Shown here one piece after another: positions 40,204 through 49,724 of a stretch of DNA of 64,000 nt. Position 1 is the stretch's first letter, and each line of letters opens with the position of its first letter. Source of the DNA: Pelagibacteraceae bacterium (GTDB lineage Bacteria; Pseudomonadota; Alphaproteobacteria; Pelagibacterales; Pelagibacteraceae). The translations under genes and the position numbers were made by a program. Where the stretch lies: NCBI GenBank assembly GCA_018402735.1, contig JAGYIF010000001.1:434001-498000 (forward strand), written 5' to 3'. Below the pieces are notes generated by a model. That model did not search any database, had not been told where the DNA came from, and saw only the letters and a program-made list of their open reading frames with translations.

Positions 40204-40452
40204 ATGAACCAATTAATAAGCAAGTTCATTATTTTTATAATTAAAAGTTATCAGTATTTGATATCTCCTCTTTTGCAACATGCTTGCAGATTTGAACCTA
40301 CGTGCTCTCACTATTTTATCGATTCAGTAAAAACACATGGCTGGTTAAGAGGATGCATAAAAGGAAGTCTCAGAATTTTAAAATGTCACCCATTTACCTG
40401 GTTTGGTGGTAGCGCAGGATACGATCCTGTAGAAAAAGAGAAAAAAATATAA
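40204..40452 (+). CDS. yidD: membrane protein insertion efficiency factor YidD
   Basis: 82 residues with the YidD signature: YQYLISPLL, CRFEPTCSHYFIDSVKTHG (three conserved Cys in the family pattern) and LKCHPFTWFGGSAGYDPV. An amphipathic N-terminal helix binds the membrane. It assists YidC in inserting inner-membrane proteins and overlaps yidC by one base (TAATG). Confidence 0.95.
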   Translation: MNQLISKFIIFIIKSYQYLISPLLQHACRFEPTCSHYFIDSVKTHGWLRGCIKGSLRILKCHPFTWFGGSAGYDPVEKEKKI

Positions 40453-42155
40453 TGGATACTAGAAATGTGTTAATGGCAGTAATTTTGTCGACAATTATTA
40501 TTGTTGGTTGGCAAGTGCTAGTAGTAGATCCTGAATTTAAGAAAAGCCAATTAGAATTAAGTAAAGTAGAAAAAAATCCTTCTGCTAATTCTGTAGCTGG
40601 AACTCCTGCGGCTCCAACTTTAAATAACAAATTACCCGTACCTGAAAAATCTATTAGCAGAACAGAAGCAATTTCTGCAGAACAAAGAGTCAAACTTGAA
40701 AATGCAAAATTAATGGGCTCTATTTCCCTCACAGGTGCATTAATAGACGATGTTACTTTAAAAACTTACAAAGAAACTATTGATGAAAATAGTAAACAAG
40801 TCATTATTCTAAATCCAAAAAAAATTAATACTGGCTATTATTTAGAAAGCGGATGGGCTAGTGCAGATAATATAAAAATTCCTGACAACAATAGTGTCTG
40901 GACACTAATCAGAAATAAAACACTTACACCCAATACTCCTATTGAATTAGAATGGGACAACAAACAAGGTCTCATTTTTAACAAAAAAATTGAAATAGAC
41001 GACCAATATTTGTTTAAAGTAACAGAAAGTATAAAAAATAATTCAGATACTAAAGTAGACCTTTTTCATTACTCGCAAATTACCCGAAAAGAAAAACCGC
41101 TAATTCAAAATTTTTATATTTTACACGAGGGATTGGTGGGTGTGATAGATGAAAGTCTGAAAGAAGAAAGTTATGATGACATTCAAGAAAAAAAACAATC
41201 CTATCAAGGTACGACCGGCTGGGTTGGTATTACAGATAAATATTGGCTTACTGCTATTGTTCCACAAAAACAAGAACCATTTAATGCAGAATTTACTTTT
41301 AACGATTCTTATAAAGCAAATTATATCTTAACTAAACCAACAACCGTTGAAATAGGAAAAGTGGCAACTAGTTCTGCTCAGCTTTTTATTGGAGCTAAAG
41401 AAGTAAATGTCATTGATGGTTATGCCAAGAGTGCCGGGATTAACAAATTTGATTTAGCAATTGATTGGGGTTGGTTTTATTTTTTCACCAAACCATTATT
41501 TTTTATTATTGATTACTTGTTTAGATTATGTGGAAACTTTGGTTGGGCTATTGTTTTACTGACTGCAGGAATAAGAATTTTATTTTATCCTCTTGCAAAT
41601 TATTCTTTTGCTTCCATGGCTAAAATGAAAGCTCTTCAGCCAGAAATGATAAGATTAAAAGATCTCTACAAAGACGACAAACAAAAAATTCAACTCGAAA
41701 TGATGGCTTTATACAGAAAAGAAAAAATCAACCCTGTATCTGGTTGTTTGCCAATGTTAATTCAAATTCCTTTTTTCTTTGCAATTTATAAAATGTTATT
41801 TGTTACACTGGAGATGAGACATGCTCCTTTTTTTGGTTGGATTCATGATTTATCAGCTCCAGATCCTACATCCTTATTTAATTTATTCGGTCTCATTCCT
41901 TGGAGTCTACCATCTTTTTTAATAATTGGGGTATGGCCAATTCTTATGGGAATAAGTATGTGGGTACAACAAAAACTAAATCCTGCTCCTACCGATCCTA
42001 TTCAGGCAAAAATATTTGCTTTTTTTCCATTATTTCTTACTGTCATGTTAGCGTCGTTCCCGTCTGGTCTAGTAGTGTATTGGACCGCAAACAATGTGCT
42101 GACAATTGCTCAGCAGTATATCATCATAAAAAAAACAACAATAAAAACAGTTTAG
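40452..42155 (+). CDS. yidC: membrane protein insertase YidC
   Basis: 567 residues: N-terminal helix (about 5-22), large periplasmic P1 domain (about 60-330), then the conserved core of five helices with FGWAIVLLTAGIRILFYPLA (including the catalytic-groove Arg), MALYRKEKINPVSGCLPML and FAIYKMLF. It inserts and folds inner-membrane proteins with or without SecYEG. In many alphaproteobacteria yihA/engB lies between yidC and argB; here argB begins one base after the yidC stop. Confidence 0.96.
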   Translation: MDTRNVLMAVILSTIIIVGWQVLVVDPEFKKSQLELSKVEKNPSANSVAGTPAAPTLNNKLPVPEKSISRTEAISAEQRVKLENAKLMGSISLTGALIDDVTLKTYKETIDENSKQVIILNPKKINTGYYLESGWASADNIKIPDNNSVWTLIRNKTLTPNTPIELEWDNKQGLIFNKKIEIDDQYLFKVTESIKNNSDTKVDLFHYSQITRKEKPLIQNFYILHEGLVGVIDESLKEESYDDIQEKKQSYQGTTGWVGITDKYWLTAIVPQKQEPFNAEFTFNDSYKANYILTKPTTVEIGKVATSSAQLFIGAKEVNVIDGYAKSAGINKFDLAIDWGWFYFFTKPLFFIIDYLFRLCGNFGWAIVLLTAGIRILFYPLANYSFASMAKMKALQPEMIRLKDLYKDDKQKIQLEMMALYRKEKINPVSGCLPMLIQIPFFFAIYKMLFVTLEMRHAPFFGWIHDLSAPDPTSLFNLFGLIPWSLPSFLIIGVWPILMGISMWVQQKLNPAPTDPIQAKIFAFFPLFLTVMLASFPSGLVVYWTANNVLTIAQQYIIIKKTTIKTV

Positions 42156-43010
42156 ATGAATATTGTAGAGTTCTGGCCAAAAGACGCGCCTCCTTTAGAA
42201 GAAGCAAAAAATTATATTGAAAATTACCAGGGGAAAAAAATAATATTAAAATACGGAGGGCAAGTGATGGCAAATGACCAGCTATCTAAAGCTTTTGCTC
42301 AGGATGCGGCTGTATGTAAAAAGCTAGGTGTTAAACCATTAGTGATTCATGGAGGTGGCCCGCAAATTCAGCAAAAATTAAAATTTTTAAATATTCAAAG
42401 CAAATTTATTCTAGGTCTAAGAGTAACAGATGAAAATGTAATTAAAATTGTAGAAGAAGTTTTGTTAAATGAAATCAATCCTGACCTTGTACATTCTATT
42501 CAACAGTATGGAGCAAATGCCGAATCTGTTACAGTCAAAAACAACAATATTTTCAATGTAACCAGGGCCATAAACCCTGAATTGGGGTTTGTTGCTGATC
42601 CAGAGGAACTAAATATAGATATTTTGAATTCAATAATAGACAGAGATATTATTCCGGTAATAGCTCCCATGGGCAGGGATGCTAAAGGTCAGTTTTACAA
42701 CATTAATGCTGATACCGCGGCTGGTACAGTTGCTAACAAAATTCAAGCCGAACGTTTACTGTTAATGACTGATGTACCTGGGGTAAATGATAAGAATGGT
42801 AATTTAATCTCTAAACTAACTATTGGCGAAGCTGAAGGGTTAATACAAAATGAAACTATCACAGGTGGGATGATCCCAAAAATAAAAACTTGCATATCAG
42901 CCATTAAAAGTGGGGTTAAAGGAGTTGTAATTATTGATGGTAGAAAAGCGCATGCAGTTCTGTTTGAACTTTTTTCTAGTGCGGGAGCTGGGACTCTAAT
43001 CGTTCAATGA
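42156..43010 (+). CDS. argB: acetylglutamate kinase
   Basis: 284-residue amino-acid kinase, second step of arginine synthesis. KYGGQVM (P-loop Lys), HGGGPQI, and the C-terminal NINADTAAGTVA, MTDVPGV and GGMIPKIKT segments are all present. The N-terminal helix that allows hexamer formation and arginine inhibition in other bacteria is present as a short stretch (residues about 10-25). Overlaps the HAD gene by ATGA. Confidence 0.95.
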   Translation: MNIVEFWPKDAPPLEEAKNYIENYQGKKIILKYGGQVMANDQLSKAFAQDAAVCKKLGVKPLVIHGGGPQIQQKLKFLNIQSKFILGLRVTDENVIKIVEEVLLNEINPDLVHSIQQYGANAESVTVKNNNIFNVTRAINPELGFVADPEELNIDILNSIIDRDIIPVIAPMGRDAKGQFYNINADTAAGTVANKIQAERLLLMTDVPGVNDKNGNLISKLTIGEAEGLIQNETITGGMIPKIKTCISAIKSGVKGVVIIDGRKAHAVLFELFSSAGAGTLIVQ

Positions 43011-43675
43011 TTGAATTAAAAAATATTAGGCATTGGATTTTTGATCTTGATAATACACTCTATCCTAGCACTACTAATTTATTTGATAAAATTGACACTC
43101 TCATGTGTAAATTTATTGAGGATAATCTAAATGTTAGCAGACAAGAAGCTTTAAAAATTAAAAATAATTACTTTCACGAACACGGGACAACTTTAAATGG
43201 ATTAATGCAAAATCATAAAATAAACGCTGAGAAATTTTTAGATTTTGTTCATGATATTGATTACAGTCTCCTTGTGGAAGATTCGGCTCTAGGAGAGCAA
43301 ATTAAAAAATTGCCTGGAGAAAAAATAATATTTACCAATGGAACGCGCAAACATGCCCAACAAGTTACGAAGCGTCTTGGTATAGAGAATAATTTTAATA
43401 AAATATTTGATATTGTAGATGCAAATTTTATTCCAAAACCACAAATTGAACCCTATCATGCATTAATTGCAACTCATAGTATCAACGCTCAAAATAGTAT
43501 TTTTATCGAGGATATTGCTAAAAATTTATTGCCGGCTCACGAACTAGGAATGAAAACTGCCTGGGTTGAGAGTGACGATTCTTATTGCAAACAAGGATAT
43601 GATGGAAAACACGTTCATTATACGATAAAAAACTTAACTGATTTCTTGAAGAAAATAAACGAAAGTATAAATTAA
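43007..43675 (+). CDS. HAD pyrimidine 5'-nucleotidase (SDT1/PPM1-like)
   Basis: 222-residue HAD-superfamily phosphatase: motif I DLDNTLYP (14-21), motif II TNGT, motif III Lys in IPKPQIEPY and motif [10 protein letters not shown]. The DLDNTLYP with a helical cap fits the pyrimidine 5'-nucleotidase group, which is usually found between argB and dapD in alphaproteobacteria. Natural substrate probably a nucleoside monophosphate; not certain. Confidence 0.88.
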   Translation: MIELKNIRHWIFDLDNTLYPSTTNLFDKIDTLMCKFIEDNLNVSRQEALKIKNNYFHEHGTTLNGLMQNHKINAEKFLDFVHDIDYSLLVEDSALGEQIKKLPGEKIIFTNGTRKHAQQVTKRLGIENNFNKIFDIVDANFIPKPQIEPYHALIATHSINAQNSIFIEDIAKNLLPAHELGMKTAWVESDDSYCKQGYDGKHVHYTIKNLTDFLKKINESIN

Positions 43676-43679
43676 TATT

Positions 43680-44498
43680 ATGAAGTACGAAAAAATTATA
43701 AATCAAGCTTGGGATAATATAGAAAAAATATCCAAAGATTCTAACCAAAAAATTATTGACGCTATAAGAGAAACTATTGATTTAGTTGATAAGGGGACAA
43801 TTAGAGTTGCTGAAAAAAAAGGAAAAAAATGGATTGTTAATCAATGGATTAAAAAAGCAATTCTTTTAAGCTTTAGAACAAACGAAATGCAAACGACTGC
43901 TGGTCCTTACGCAACATGGTGGGACAAAGTAAAAGGTAAAACAGCTGGGTGGGGAAGAGAAGAGCATAAAAAAGCTGGTTTTAGAATGGTACCAAATGGT
44001 GTTGTAAGGCACGGTGCCTTTATTGGAAAAAATGTTGTGTTGATGCCATCCTTTGTAAATTTAGGTGCTTACGTTGATGAAGGAACAATGATTGATACTT
44101 GGTCTACCGTTGGATCCTGTGCACAAATTGGAAAAAATTGTCATATCAGTGGAGGTGTGGGCATTGGCGGAGTTCTTGAACCTTTGCAAGCTAATCCGGT
44201 AATCATCGAAGATAATTGCTTTATTGGAGCAAGATCAGAAGTAGCTGAAGGAGTTATTGTTGGAACTGGCTCTGTAATTTCTATGGGTGTTTACCTTGGA
44301 TCTTCTACTAAGATATATGATAGAAAAAATAAAACTATTACCTATGGAACCATACCGCCCTACTCAGTTGTAGTTGCAGGAAGCATACCTAGCAAAACTG
44401 ATAAAAATGGACCTTATTTATACTGTGCAGTAATTGTAAAAACAGTTGATGAAAAAACACGAAGCAAAACTTCTGTAAACGATTTATTGAGAGAATAA
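43680..44498 (+). CDS. dapD: tetrahydrodipicolinate N-succinyltransferase
   Basis: 272-residue left-handed beta-helix enzyme that succinylates tetrahydrodipicolinate in lysine and diaminopimelate synthesis. The hexapeptide repeats cover about residues 105-220 (for example [33 protein letters not shown]). Complete and typical. It is followed with no gap by dapE, the next-but-one step of the same pathway. Confidence 0.96.
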   Translation: MKYEKIINQAWDNIEKISKDSNQKIIDAIRETIDLVDKGTIRVAEKKGKKWIVNQWIKKAILLSFRTNEMQTTAGPYATWWDKVKGKTAGWGREEHKKAGFRMVPNGVVRHGAFIGKNVVLMPSFVNLGAYVDEGTMIDTWSTVGSCAQIGKNCHISGGVGIGGVLEPLQANPVIIEDNCFIGARSEVAEGVIVGTGSVISMGVYLGSSTKIYDRKNKTITYGTIPPYSVVVAGSIPSKTDKNGPYLYCAVIVKTVDEKTRSKTSVNDLLRE

Positions 44499-45659
44499 AT
44501 GGCAAAAGTTATTAACGAACTTTCGCTTACAAAAGAATTAATCAAAATACCCAGCATAACTCCACTAGATGGTGGCGCCATTGCACTTGTGGCTAAACAT
44601 TTGCGATTCCTTGGCTTTCGCTGCACTATCTTGAATTTTAAAGATAAAAATACAGCTTCTATAAAAAACCTTTACGCAAGGTTAGGTACCTCTTCTCCTA
44701 ACTTTTGTTTTGCAGGACATACAGATGTTGTGCCAACTGGAAATGTAAAATCTTGGAATGTCGGACCGTTTTCTGGAATCGTTAAAGCTGGAAAAATTTA
44801 CGGTCGTGGAACAAGCGATATGAAAGGTGCTATAGCTTGCTTTATTGCTGCTGTAAGTGAATTCTTAAAAAATAATAAAAAATTTGCTGGATCTATTAGT
44901 TTTATTATTACCGGTGATGAAGAAGGAGTTGCCATTAATGGAACAAAAAAAGTAGTAGATTATTTAAAAAAGAAAAAAGAAAAAATTAATTTTTGTCTAG
45001 TCGGAGAACCTTCTAACCGAAAAAAAATTGGACAGATGATGAAAATAGGAAGAAGAGGGAGCTTAACCACTTATGTTACTCTGACTGGGATTCAAGGTCA
45101 TGTTGCATATCCTCATGAAGCATGTAACCCCTCAACTCCACTCATAAAAATTCTAGACAAATTAAAATCATGGAAACTGGATAATGGAACAAATAACTTT
45201 CAACCCTCTAACCTAGAAATTACTAAAGTAAGTACCGACAGTAATGCCGATAATGTCATTCCTGCAACAGCAAGCGCAACTTTTAATATTAGATTTAATA
45301 ATAAACACACTTATACGACGCTAAAAAAAAGAATTTTTTCTATTACCCAGCAAATAAGTAAAAAATATAAATGCAAAGTCAAAATTAAATATTCTGAAAC
45401 TGGAACTGCTTTTATCACCAAGCCTGGAAAAACTGTTCAAATGATGAGTAAAGTAATCAACGATATAACTAACACTAAGCCAGTACTATCTACTAGTGGA
45501 GGGACATCTGATGCAAGGTTTATTAAAGATATTGCACCTTGTGTAGAATTTGGTTTGGTTGGAAATACAATGCATAAAGTCAACGAATGCGTCTCTATAA
45601 ATGACCTTAAAAAATTGAAAAGAATTTATTACAAAGTATTAGAATTATATTTCCATTGA
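44499..45659 (+). CDS. dapE: succinyl-diaminopimelate desuccinylase
   Basis: 386-residue di-zinc amidase of the M20 family. Metal and catalytic residues are in AGHTDVVPTG, GRGTSDMKGA, ITGDEEG and GNTMHKVNE. It makes LL-diaminopimelate for lysine and peptidoglycan. The dimerisation lid domain (about 180-290) contains GIQGHVAYPHEACNPS. Its stop overlaps the TTG start of the next gene (TTGA). Confidence 0.95.
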   Translation: MAKVINELSLTKELIKIPSITPLDGGAIALVAKHLRFLGFRCTILNFKDKNTASIKNLYARLGTSSPNFCFAGHTDVVPTGNVKSWNVGPFSGIVKAGKIYGRGTSDMKGAIACFIAAVSEFLKNNKKFAGSISFIITGDEEGVAINGTKKVVDYLKKKKEKINFCLVGEPSNRKKIGQMMKIGRRGSLTTYVTLTGIQGHVAYPHEACNPSTPLIKILDKLKSWKLDNGTNNFQPSNLEITKVSTDSNADNVIPATASATFNIRFNNKHTYTTLKKRIFSITQQISKKYKCKVKIKYSETGTAFITKPGKTVQMMSKVINDITNTKPVLSTSGGTSDARFIKDIAPCVEFGLVGNTMHKVNECVSINDLKKLKRIYYKVLELYFH

Positions 45660-46582
45660 AAACTTGTATCATTACAACAGATACTTATCAAAATCATGAC
45701 ACTGGAATTGGCCACCCTGAAAGAATAGACCGAGTTACAGTAGTTAATGAAGGTTTAAAAAAAATACAATCAAAAGATATAATTTGGTTAAAGCCAAAAG
45801 TATTTGATGCTAAATATTTATCATTAGCTCATAGTGAAGAATACCTACGCAAACTTGAGAAAAGCTTTCCTAGCGAGGGAAATTTTTTTTTAGATGGTGA
45901 TACTTTAGTTGGGCCTGGATCTAAACAAGCTGCTTTAGACGCTGTAGCCTCAGTAATTACTGCTATTGATGGAGTAATCAATAAAGATTTTATTAATGCA
46001 TTTTGCTCTATTCGCCCACCCGGACACCATGCTGAAAGTAGAAAAGCAATGGGGTTTTGTATTTACAATAATGTAGCAATTGGAGCGCACTATTTGTTGG
46101 ATAAATACAAGTTAAAGAAAGTGGCAATTATTGATTTTGATGTTCATCATGGCAATGGAACTCAAGAAATATTTTATGACAATAAACAAGTTTTATATAT
46201 TTCATCCCACCAATATCCTTTTTATCCAGGTACAGGCTCAGAAAAAGAAACTGGTAATTATAATAATATACTCAATGTACCTTTGGATGCTGGGACTTCA
46301 GGAAATATATTTTTAAATGCTTACGAACCTATTTTTAAAAAAATAATGGAATTCAGACCTGAATTTATTTTACTGTCATCTGGGTTTGATGCTCACATTA
46401 ACGACCCTTTAGCCCAAATTAATTTACAGTCTAAAGATTTTGCAGAATTAACAAATAGAATTCTTAAAATAGCTAAAAAAGTTTGTAATAATAATGTAGT
46501 TTCAGTATTAGAAGGTGGTTATGATCTTGAGGCTTTGCAGGAAAGTAGTTCCTTTCACGTACAGTCATTATTAAAAGTTTAA
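45656..46582 (+). CDS. histone deacetylase family amidohydrolase
   Basis: 308 residues of the class II HDAC/acetylpolyamine amidohydrolase family. Zinc and catalytic residues: IRPPGHHAE (double His), IDFDVHHGNGTQ (Asp, His), SGFDAHINDP (Asp) and GGYDLEAL. TTG start overlapping the dapE stop. In bacteria these enzymes deacetylate polyamines, acetoin-pathway or other small molecules; the substrate is not predictable. It is convergent with truA. Confidence 0.9.
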   Translation: MKTCIITTDTYQNHDTGIGHPERIDRVTVVNEGLKKIQSKDIIWLKPKVFDAKYLSLAHSEEYLRKLEKSFPSEGNFFLDGDTLVGPGSKQAALDAVASVITAIDGVINKDFINAFCSIRPPGHHAESRKAMGFCIYNNVAIGAHYLLDKYKLKKVAIIDFDVHHGNGTQEIFYDNKQVLYISSHQYPFYPGTGSEKETGNYNNILNVPLDAGTSGNIFLNAYEPIFKKIMEFRPEFILLSSGFDAHINDPLAQINLQSKDFAELTNRILKIAKKVCNNNVVSVLEGGYDLEALQESSSFHVQSLLKV

Positions 46583-46585
46583 ATA

Positions 46586-47323
46586 CTAATATTCTACTTG
46601 TGCCAGATATAATCCTGATGCAGGTGCCAGAGCCGCACACTTCGTTCTGTCTTTTGCATCAAGAGCCAATTGTAAATCATATTTGCTCCACTTACCCTCA
46701 CCTACTAACTTTAAGGCACCAACCATAGATCTAACTTGATGCTGCAAAAAAGATCTAGATTCAAAAGTAATGATGATTTCATCATGGTGTTTTACAATAT
46801 TTGTTTTACTAATTGTTCTTACGGGAGAGGCCGCCTCACAAGAAGCTGCTCGAAATGTTGTAAAATCATGTTCACCTTCAAACACTTTTATGGCACTTTG
46901 CATTGCTTCAACATTCAAAGGTGCAGAAATATGCCATGCTTTATTTTTAGAAATAGCAAGTGGAGAAACCCTATTTATAATAATATATTCATACTTTCTT
47001 AAAATAGCGTTTCTTCGACTATCAAAATTATTATCAACTATTTCTACACTCAAAATACTAATTAATTCCTTTTTTAAAAAATGGTTTAGAGCACTTGTAA
47101 TTTTGAGGCCATCCAACTCAGTATCTAAATCAAAGTGAATGACTTGTTTTTTGGCATGAACACCTGCATCTGTTCTGCCGGAACCATGAATTCTAATCTG
47201 TTGATGAAAAATATGTTCTAAACTATTTTCTATGGCCTCTTGAACAGAGTAGCCATTTATTTGTCTTTGCCAGCCCACAAATGCCGTACCATCGTATTCA
47301 ACGATGCATTTATATCTTTTCAT
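46586..47323 (-). CDS. truA: tRNA pseudouridine(38-40) synthase
   Basis: 245 residues; modifies the anticodon stem-loop. GRTDAGVHAKKQ holds the catalytic Asp, and QHQVRSMVG-like LQHQVRSMVGAL and AASCEAASPVRTI match the family. It ends the def-fmt-truA operon, starting on the last base of fmt. Length is normal. Confidence 0.95.
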   Translation of the reverse strand: MKRYKCIVEYDGTAFVGWQRQINGYSVQEAIENSLEHIFHQQIRIHGSGRTDAGVHAKKQVIHFDLDTELDGLKITSALNHFLKKELISILSVEIVDNNFDSRRNAILRKYEYIIINRVSPLAISKNKAWHISAPLNVEAMQSAIKVFEGEHDFTTFRAASCEAASPVRTISKTNIVKHHDEIIITFESRSFLQHQVRSMVGALKLVGEGKWSKYDLQLALDAKDRTKCAALAPASGLYLAQVEY

Positions 47324-48237
47324 TAATTAAGCTGTGTTTCTTTAGGAATAGAAAAGCCATGTAAAAATTCTTTTGATTTCTGAATTTTCTTACCTGGTCT
47401 TTGAATTTCCTTTATAATCAAAGAGGATGTTCCGCAAGCAACTTGCAACGAATTATTTATAACCTTTCCTGCATTTCCACTCTCTTCTGAATACGAAGCT
47501 TTCCATATTTTTATTTTTTCTCCTTTGTACTTAAAATAAGCACCTGGTCTTGGATTTAGTCCATGAATTTGGGCTATAATTTTTTTTGCATCATGATTCC
47601 AGTTAATTTTTTCATCTTCTTTAGTAATTTTTTTTGCGTAAGTTGCCTTTTCATTATTTTGCTCGACAAAATTTGCTTTATTGTTTTTTATTAAATCAAT
47701 TGCTTCTGTAATTTTATTTGCTCCAAGTATAGCTAGTTGACTTTCTACTTCTCCTGCTGTGCTATTTAAATTTAAATTAATTTTCTCTGTTAGTAATACT
47801 GGACCAGAATCTAATTTTTCTACAATTTTCATTATTGAAATTCCTGTAAAAAGATCTTGTGACATAATTGATCTTTGAATGGGTGCTGCACCTCTCCAGT
47901 TTGGCAGGATTGATGCATGAATATTTAAAAATCCATGTTTAGATAATTGTAAAAATTCTTTTGATATAATTTGTCCGTATGCAACCACAATCGCCAGATC
48001 AATATTTAATGATTTAAAAAAATCATAATCATCCTGAAGTCTATTGGGCGTTCGTACTGGTAAGTTATTATTTTCTGCAAACATATGAATGGGACTTTTT
48101 TCTAATTTCATTCCTCTATTTGATTTTTTTGGAGGTTGAGAATACACTTGCTTAATTGTTAACAAACTCTGACTTATTTTTGCCAAAGTGGGTAAAGCAA
48201 AATCAGGTGTTCCCATAAAAACAACATTAAATTTCAT
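47323..48237 (-). CDS. fmt: methionyl-tRNA formyltransferase
   Basis: 304 residues. Formyl-transfer signature HASILPNWRGAAPIQRSI with the catalytic Asn/His/Asp set (NIHAS, SGPVLL), and the C-terminal tRNA-binding domain with NPRPGAYFKYKGEKIKIW. It formylates initiator tRNA; def removes the formyl group. It lies 4 bases after def. Confidence 0.95.
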   Translation of the reverse strand: MKFNVVFMGTPDFALPTLAKISQSLLTIKQVYSQPPKKSNRGMKLEKSPIHMFAENNNLPVRTPNRLQDDYDFFKSLNIDLAIVVAYGQIISKEFLQLSKHGFLNIHASILPNWRGAAPIQRSIMSQDLFTGISIMKIVEKLDSGPVLLTEKINLNLNSTAGEVESQLAILGANKITEAIDLIKNNKANFVEQNNEKATYAKKITKEDEKINWNHDAKKIIAQIHGLNPRPGAYFKYKGEKIKIWKASYSEESGNAGKVINNSLQVACGTSSLIIKEIQRPGKKIQKSKEFLHGFSIPKETQLN

Positions 48238-48241
48238 TTTT

Positions 48242-48754
48242 TTATTTTTGATTTTTTTTAGCTTTTACTAATTTTTTAAGAATAAAAGATTTTTTTAACT
48301 TGGACAAATAATCAATAAACAAAATTCCGTTACAATGATCTATTTCATGTTGTATGCATGTAGCGAGTAATCCTTCAGCTTTTAGCAATTTCTCTTTTCC
48401 ATGCTCATCAATGTATTGGACGTGACAAGCATTGGATCTTTTAATATCGGCAAAATAATCTGGAATTGATAAACAACCTTCTTGTTTTTTTTCAAGAATG
48501 TCGGATTTCCAAATAATTTCTGGATTTACAAGACAGATTGGTTCATTTTTGTTGGCTTCTTTAGATATATCGATCACAACCACTCTTTTTAAAATTCCAA
48601 CTTGGACTGCTGCCAAACCAATTCCTGGAGCTGCATACATTGTATCTAACATATTGTTCATTAATTTTTTAATTTCTCTATCTACCTGTTTTACAGGTGC
48701 AGATTTTTTCCTGAGTATAGGATCTGGTTCTTTTAAAATTTCAAGAATGTTCAT
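48242..48754 (-). CDS. def: peptide deformylase
   Basis: 170-residue metallohydrolase. The three signatures are GIGLAAVQVG (44-53), EGCLSIP and QHEIDHCNGILFID with the metal-binding Cys, His, His. It cleaves formyl from nascent N-termini. It is first in def-fmt-truA, 27 bases after recR on the same strand. Confidence 0.96.
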   Translation of the reverse strand: MNILEILKEPDPILRKKSAPVKQVDREIKKLMNNMLDTMYAAPGIGLAAVQVGILKRVVVIDISKEANKNEPICLVNPEIIWKSDILEKKQEGCLSIPDYFADIKRSNACHVQYIDEHGKEKLLKAEGLLATCIQHEIDHCNGILFIDYLSKLKKSFILKKLVKAKKNQK

Positions 48755-48780
48755 AACGCTAAACTGAAATTGATATACAT

Positions 48781-49401
48781 TTAATCAGTAGTTAAAGAAT
48801 TCCTGAATTTAAAAGCAGAAAACAAAGTTCCATCATCAAGATATTCTATTTCCCCTCCGACTGGTAAACCGTGAGCTAATTTCGTAACTTTTATACCTAA
48901 ATCTTTAATGCTATCGTTGATGTAATGAGCGGTTGTTTGACCTTCTATTGTAGCCGAAGTTGCTAATATAACTTCTTTCACATTATTTTTTTTAATACGA
49001 TTGATTAAAGAGTTAATCAAAAGGTCCTCTGGATTTGATCCATTTAGTGCTGACAGAGTACCTCCCAAAACATGATAGTGACCCTGAAATACATTCATAC
49101 TTTCCATTGCCCACATGTCAGCAATATTTTCAACTACACATATTTGCTCGTAACTTTTATTTGTATAGAAACATTTTTCTAAATTACATACAGATTCATT
49201 AGACTTAATATTTCCACATAAATTACAGCGAATAACCTTGGAATGAACTTTTGCTAACGAGTGAGATAGAGGCTTCATAACATTGTCTCTGTTTTTCAGA
49301 AGATACAAAGCAATTCTTCTTGCAGATTTTGGTCCTAATCCTGGCAATTTAGCAATCAGTGTTATTAACTCATCCAAATCTGGTTCTGTAGTAAATTTCA
49401 T
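48781..49401 (-). CDS. recR: recombination protein RecR
   Basis: 206 residues: helix-hairpin-helix LPGLGPKSARRIALYLL, zinc finger CNLCGN...CNLEKC, Toprim domain with ICVVENIADMWAMES and YHVLGGTLSALNG. It loads RecA with RecO/RecF at gaps. It is the usual third gene of dnaX-ybaB-recR and starts 5 bases after ybaB. Confidence 0.96.
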   Translation of the reverse strand: MKFTTEPDLDELITLIAKLPGLGPKSARRIALYLLKNRDNVMKPLSHSLAKVHSKVIRCNLCGNIKSNESVCNLEKCFYTNKSYEQICVVENIADMWAMESMNVFQGHYHVLGGTLSALNGSNPEDLLINSLINRIKKNNVKEVILATSATIEGQTTAHYINDSIKDLGIKVTKLAHGLPVGGEIEYLDDGTLFSAFKFRNSLTTD

Positions 49402-49405
49402 TTAT

Positions 49406-49723
49406 TTAAAAAGGAAACTTAAAACCTTCTGGTAATTTCATTCCACCGGTTAGTTTAGACATTTCTTCTTGAGCTTTCGCCTCAGCATTTTTTTTTGCGT
49501 TGTTAGTTGCTGCAACAATTAGATCTTCAATAATACTTTTATCCTCTTTTAAAGTTTGCTGGTCTATGTGCAAAGATATCATGTCACAATTTCCATTCAT
49601 AACTACTTTAACTGAACCTCCGCCAGCTTGCCCTTCTGCAGAAATATTTTTTAAAGAATCTTTTGCTTGTGTCATTTTTTTTTGCATTTCTTGGGCTTGT
49701 TGTAACATTTTGCTAAAATCCAT
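49406..49723 (-). CDS. ybaB: nucleoid-associated protein YbaB/EbfC
   Basis: 105 residues from the ATG at 49723 (MDFSKMLQQAQEMQKKM...), one base after the dnaX stop. An upstream in-frame start inside dnaX (49741) would add six residues and is not needed. Helical N-terminus and KLTGGMKLPEGFKFPF-like C-terminus are typical. It binds DNA as a dimer; with recR it participates in repair. Confidence 0.93.
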   Translation of the reverse strand: MDFSKMLQQAQEMQKKMTQAKDSLKNISAEGQAGGGSVKVVMNGNCDMISLHIDQQTLKEDKSIIEDLIVAATNNAKKNAEAKAQEEMSKLTGGMKLPEGFKFPF

Positions 49724-49724
49724 A

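Noticed and set aside
46770-47138. Plus-strand frame of 122 codons inside truA
   Set aside because: Antisense shadow; truA motifs are clear.
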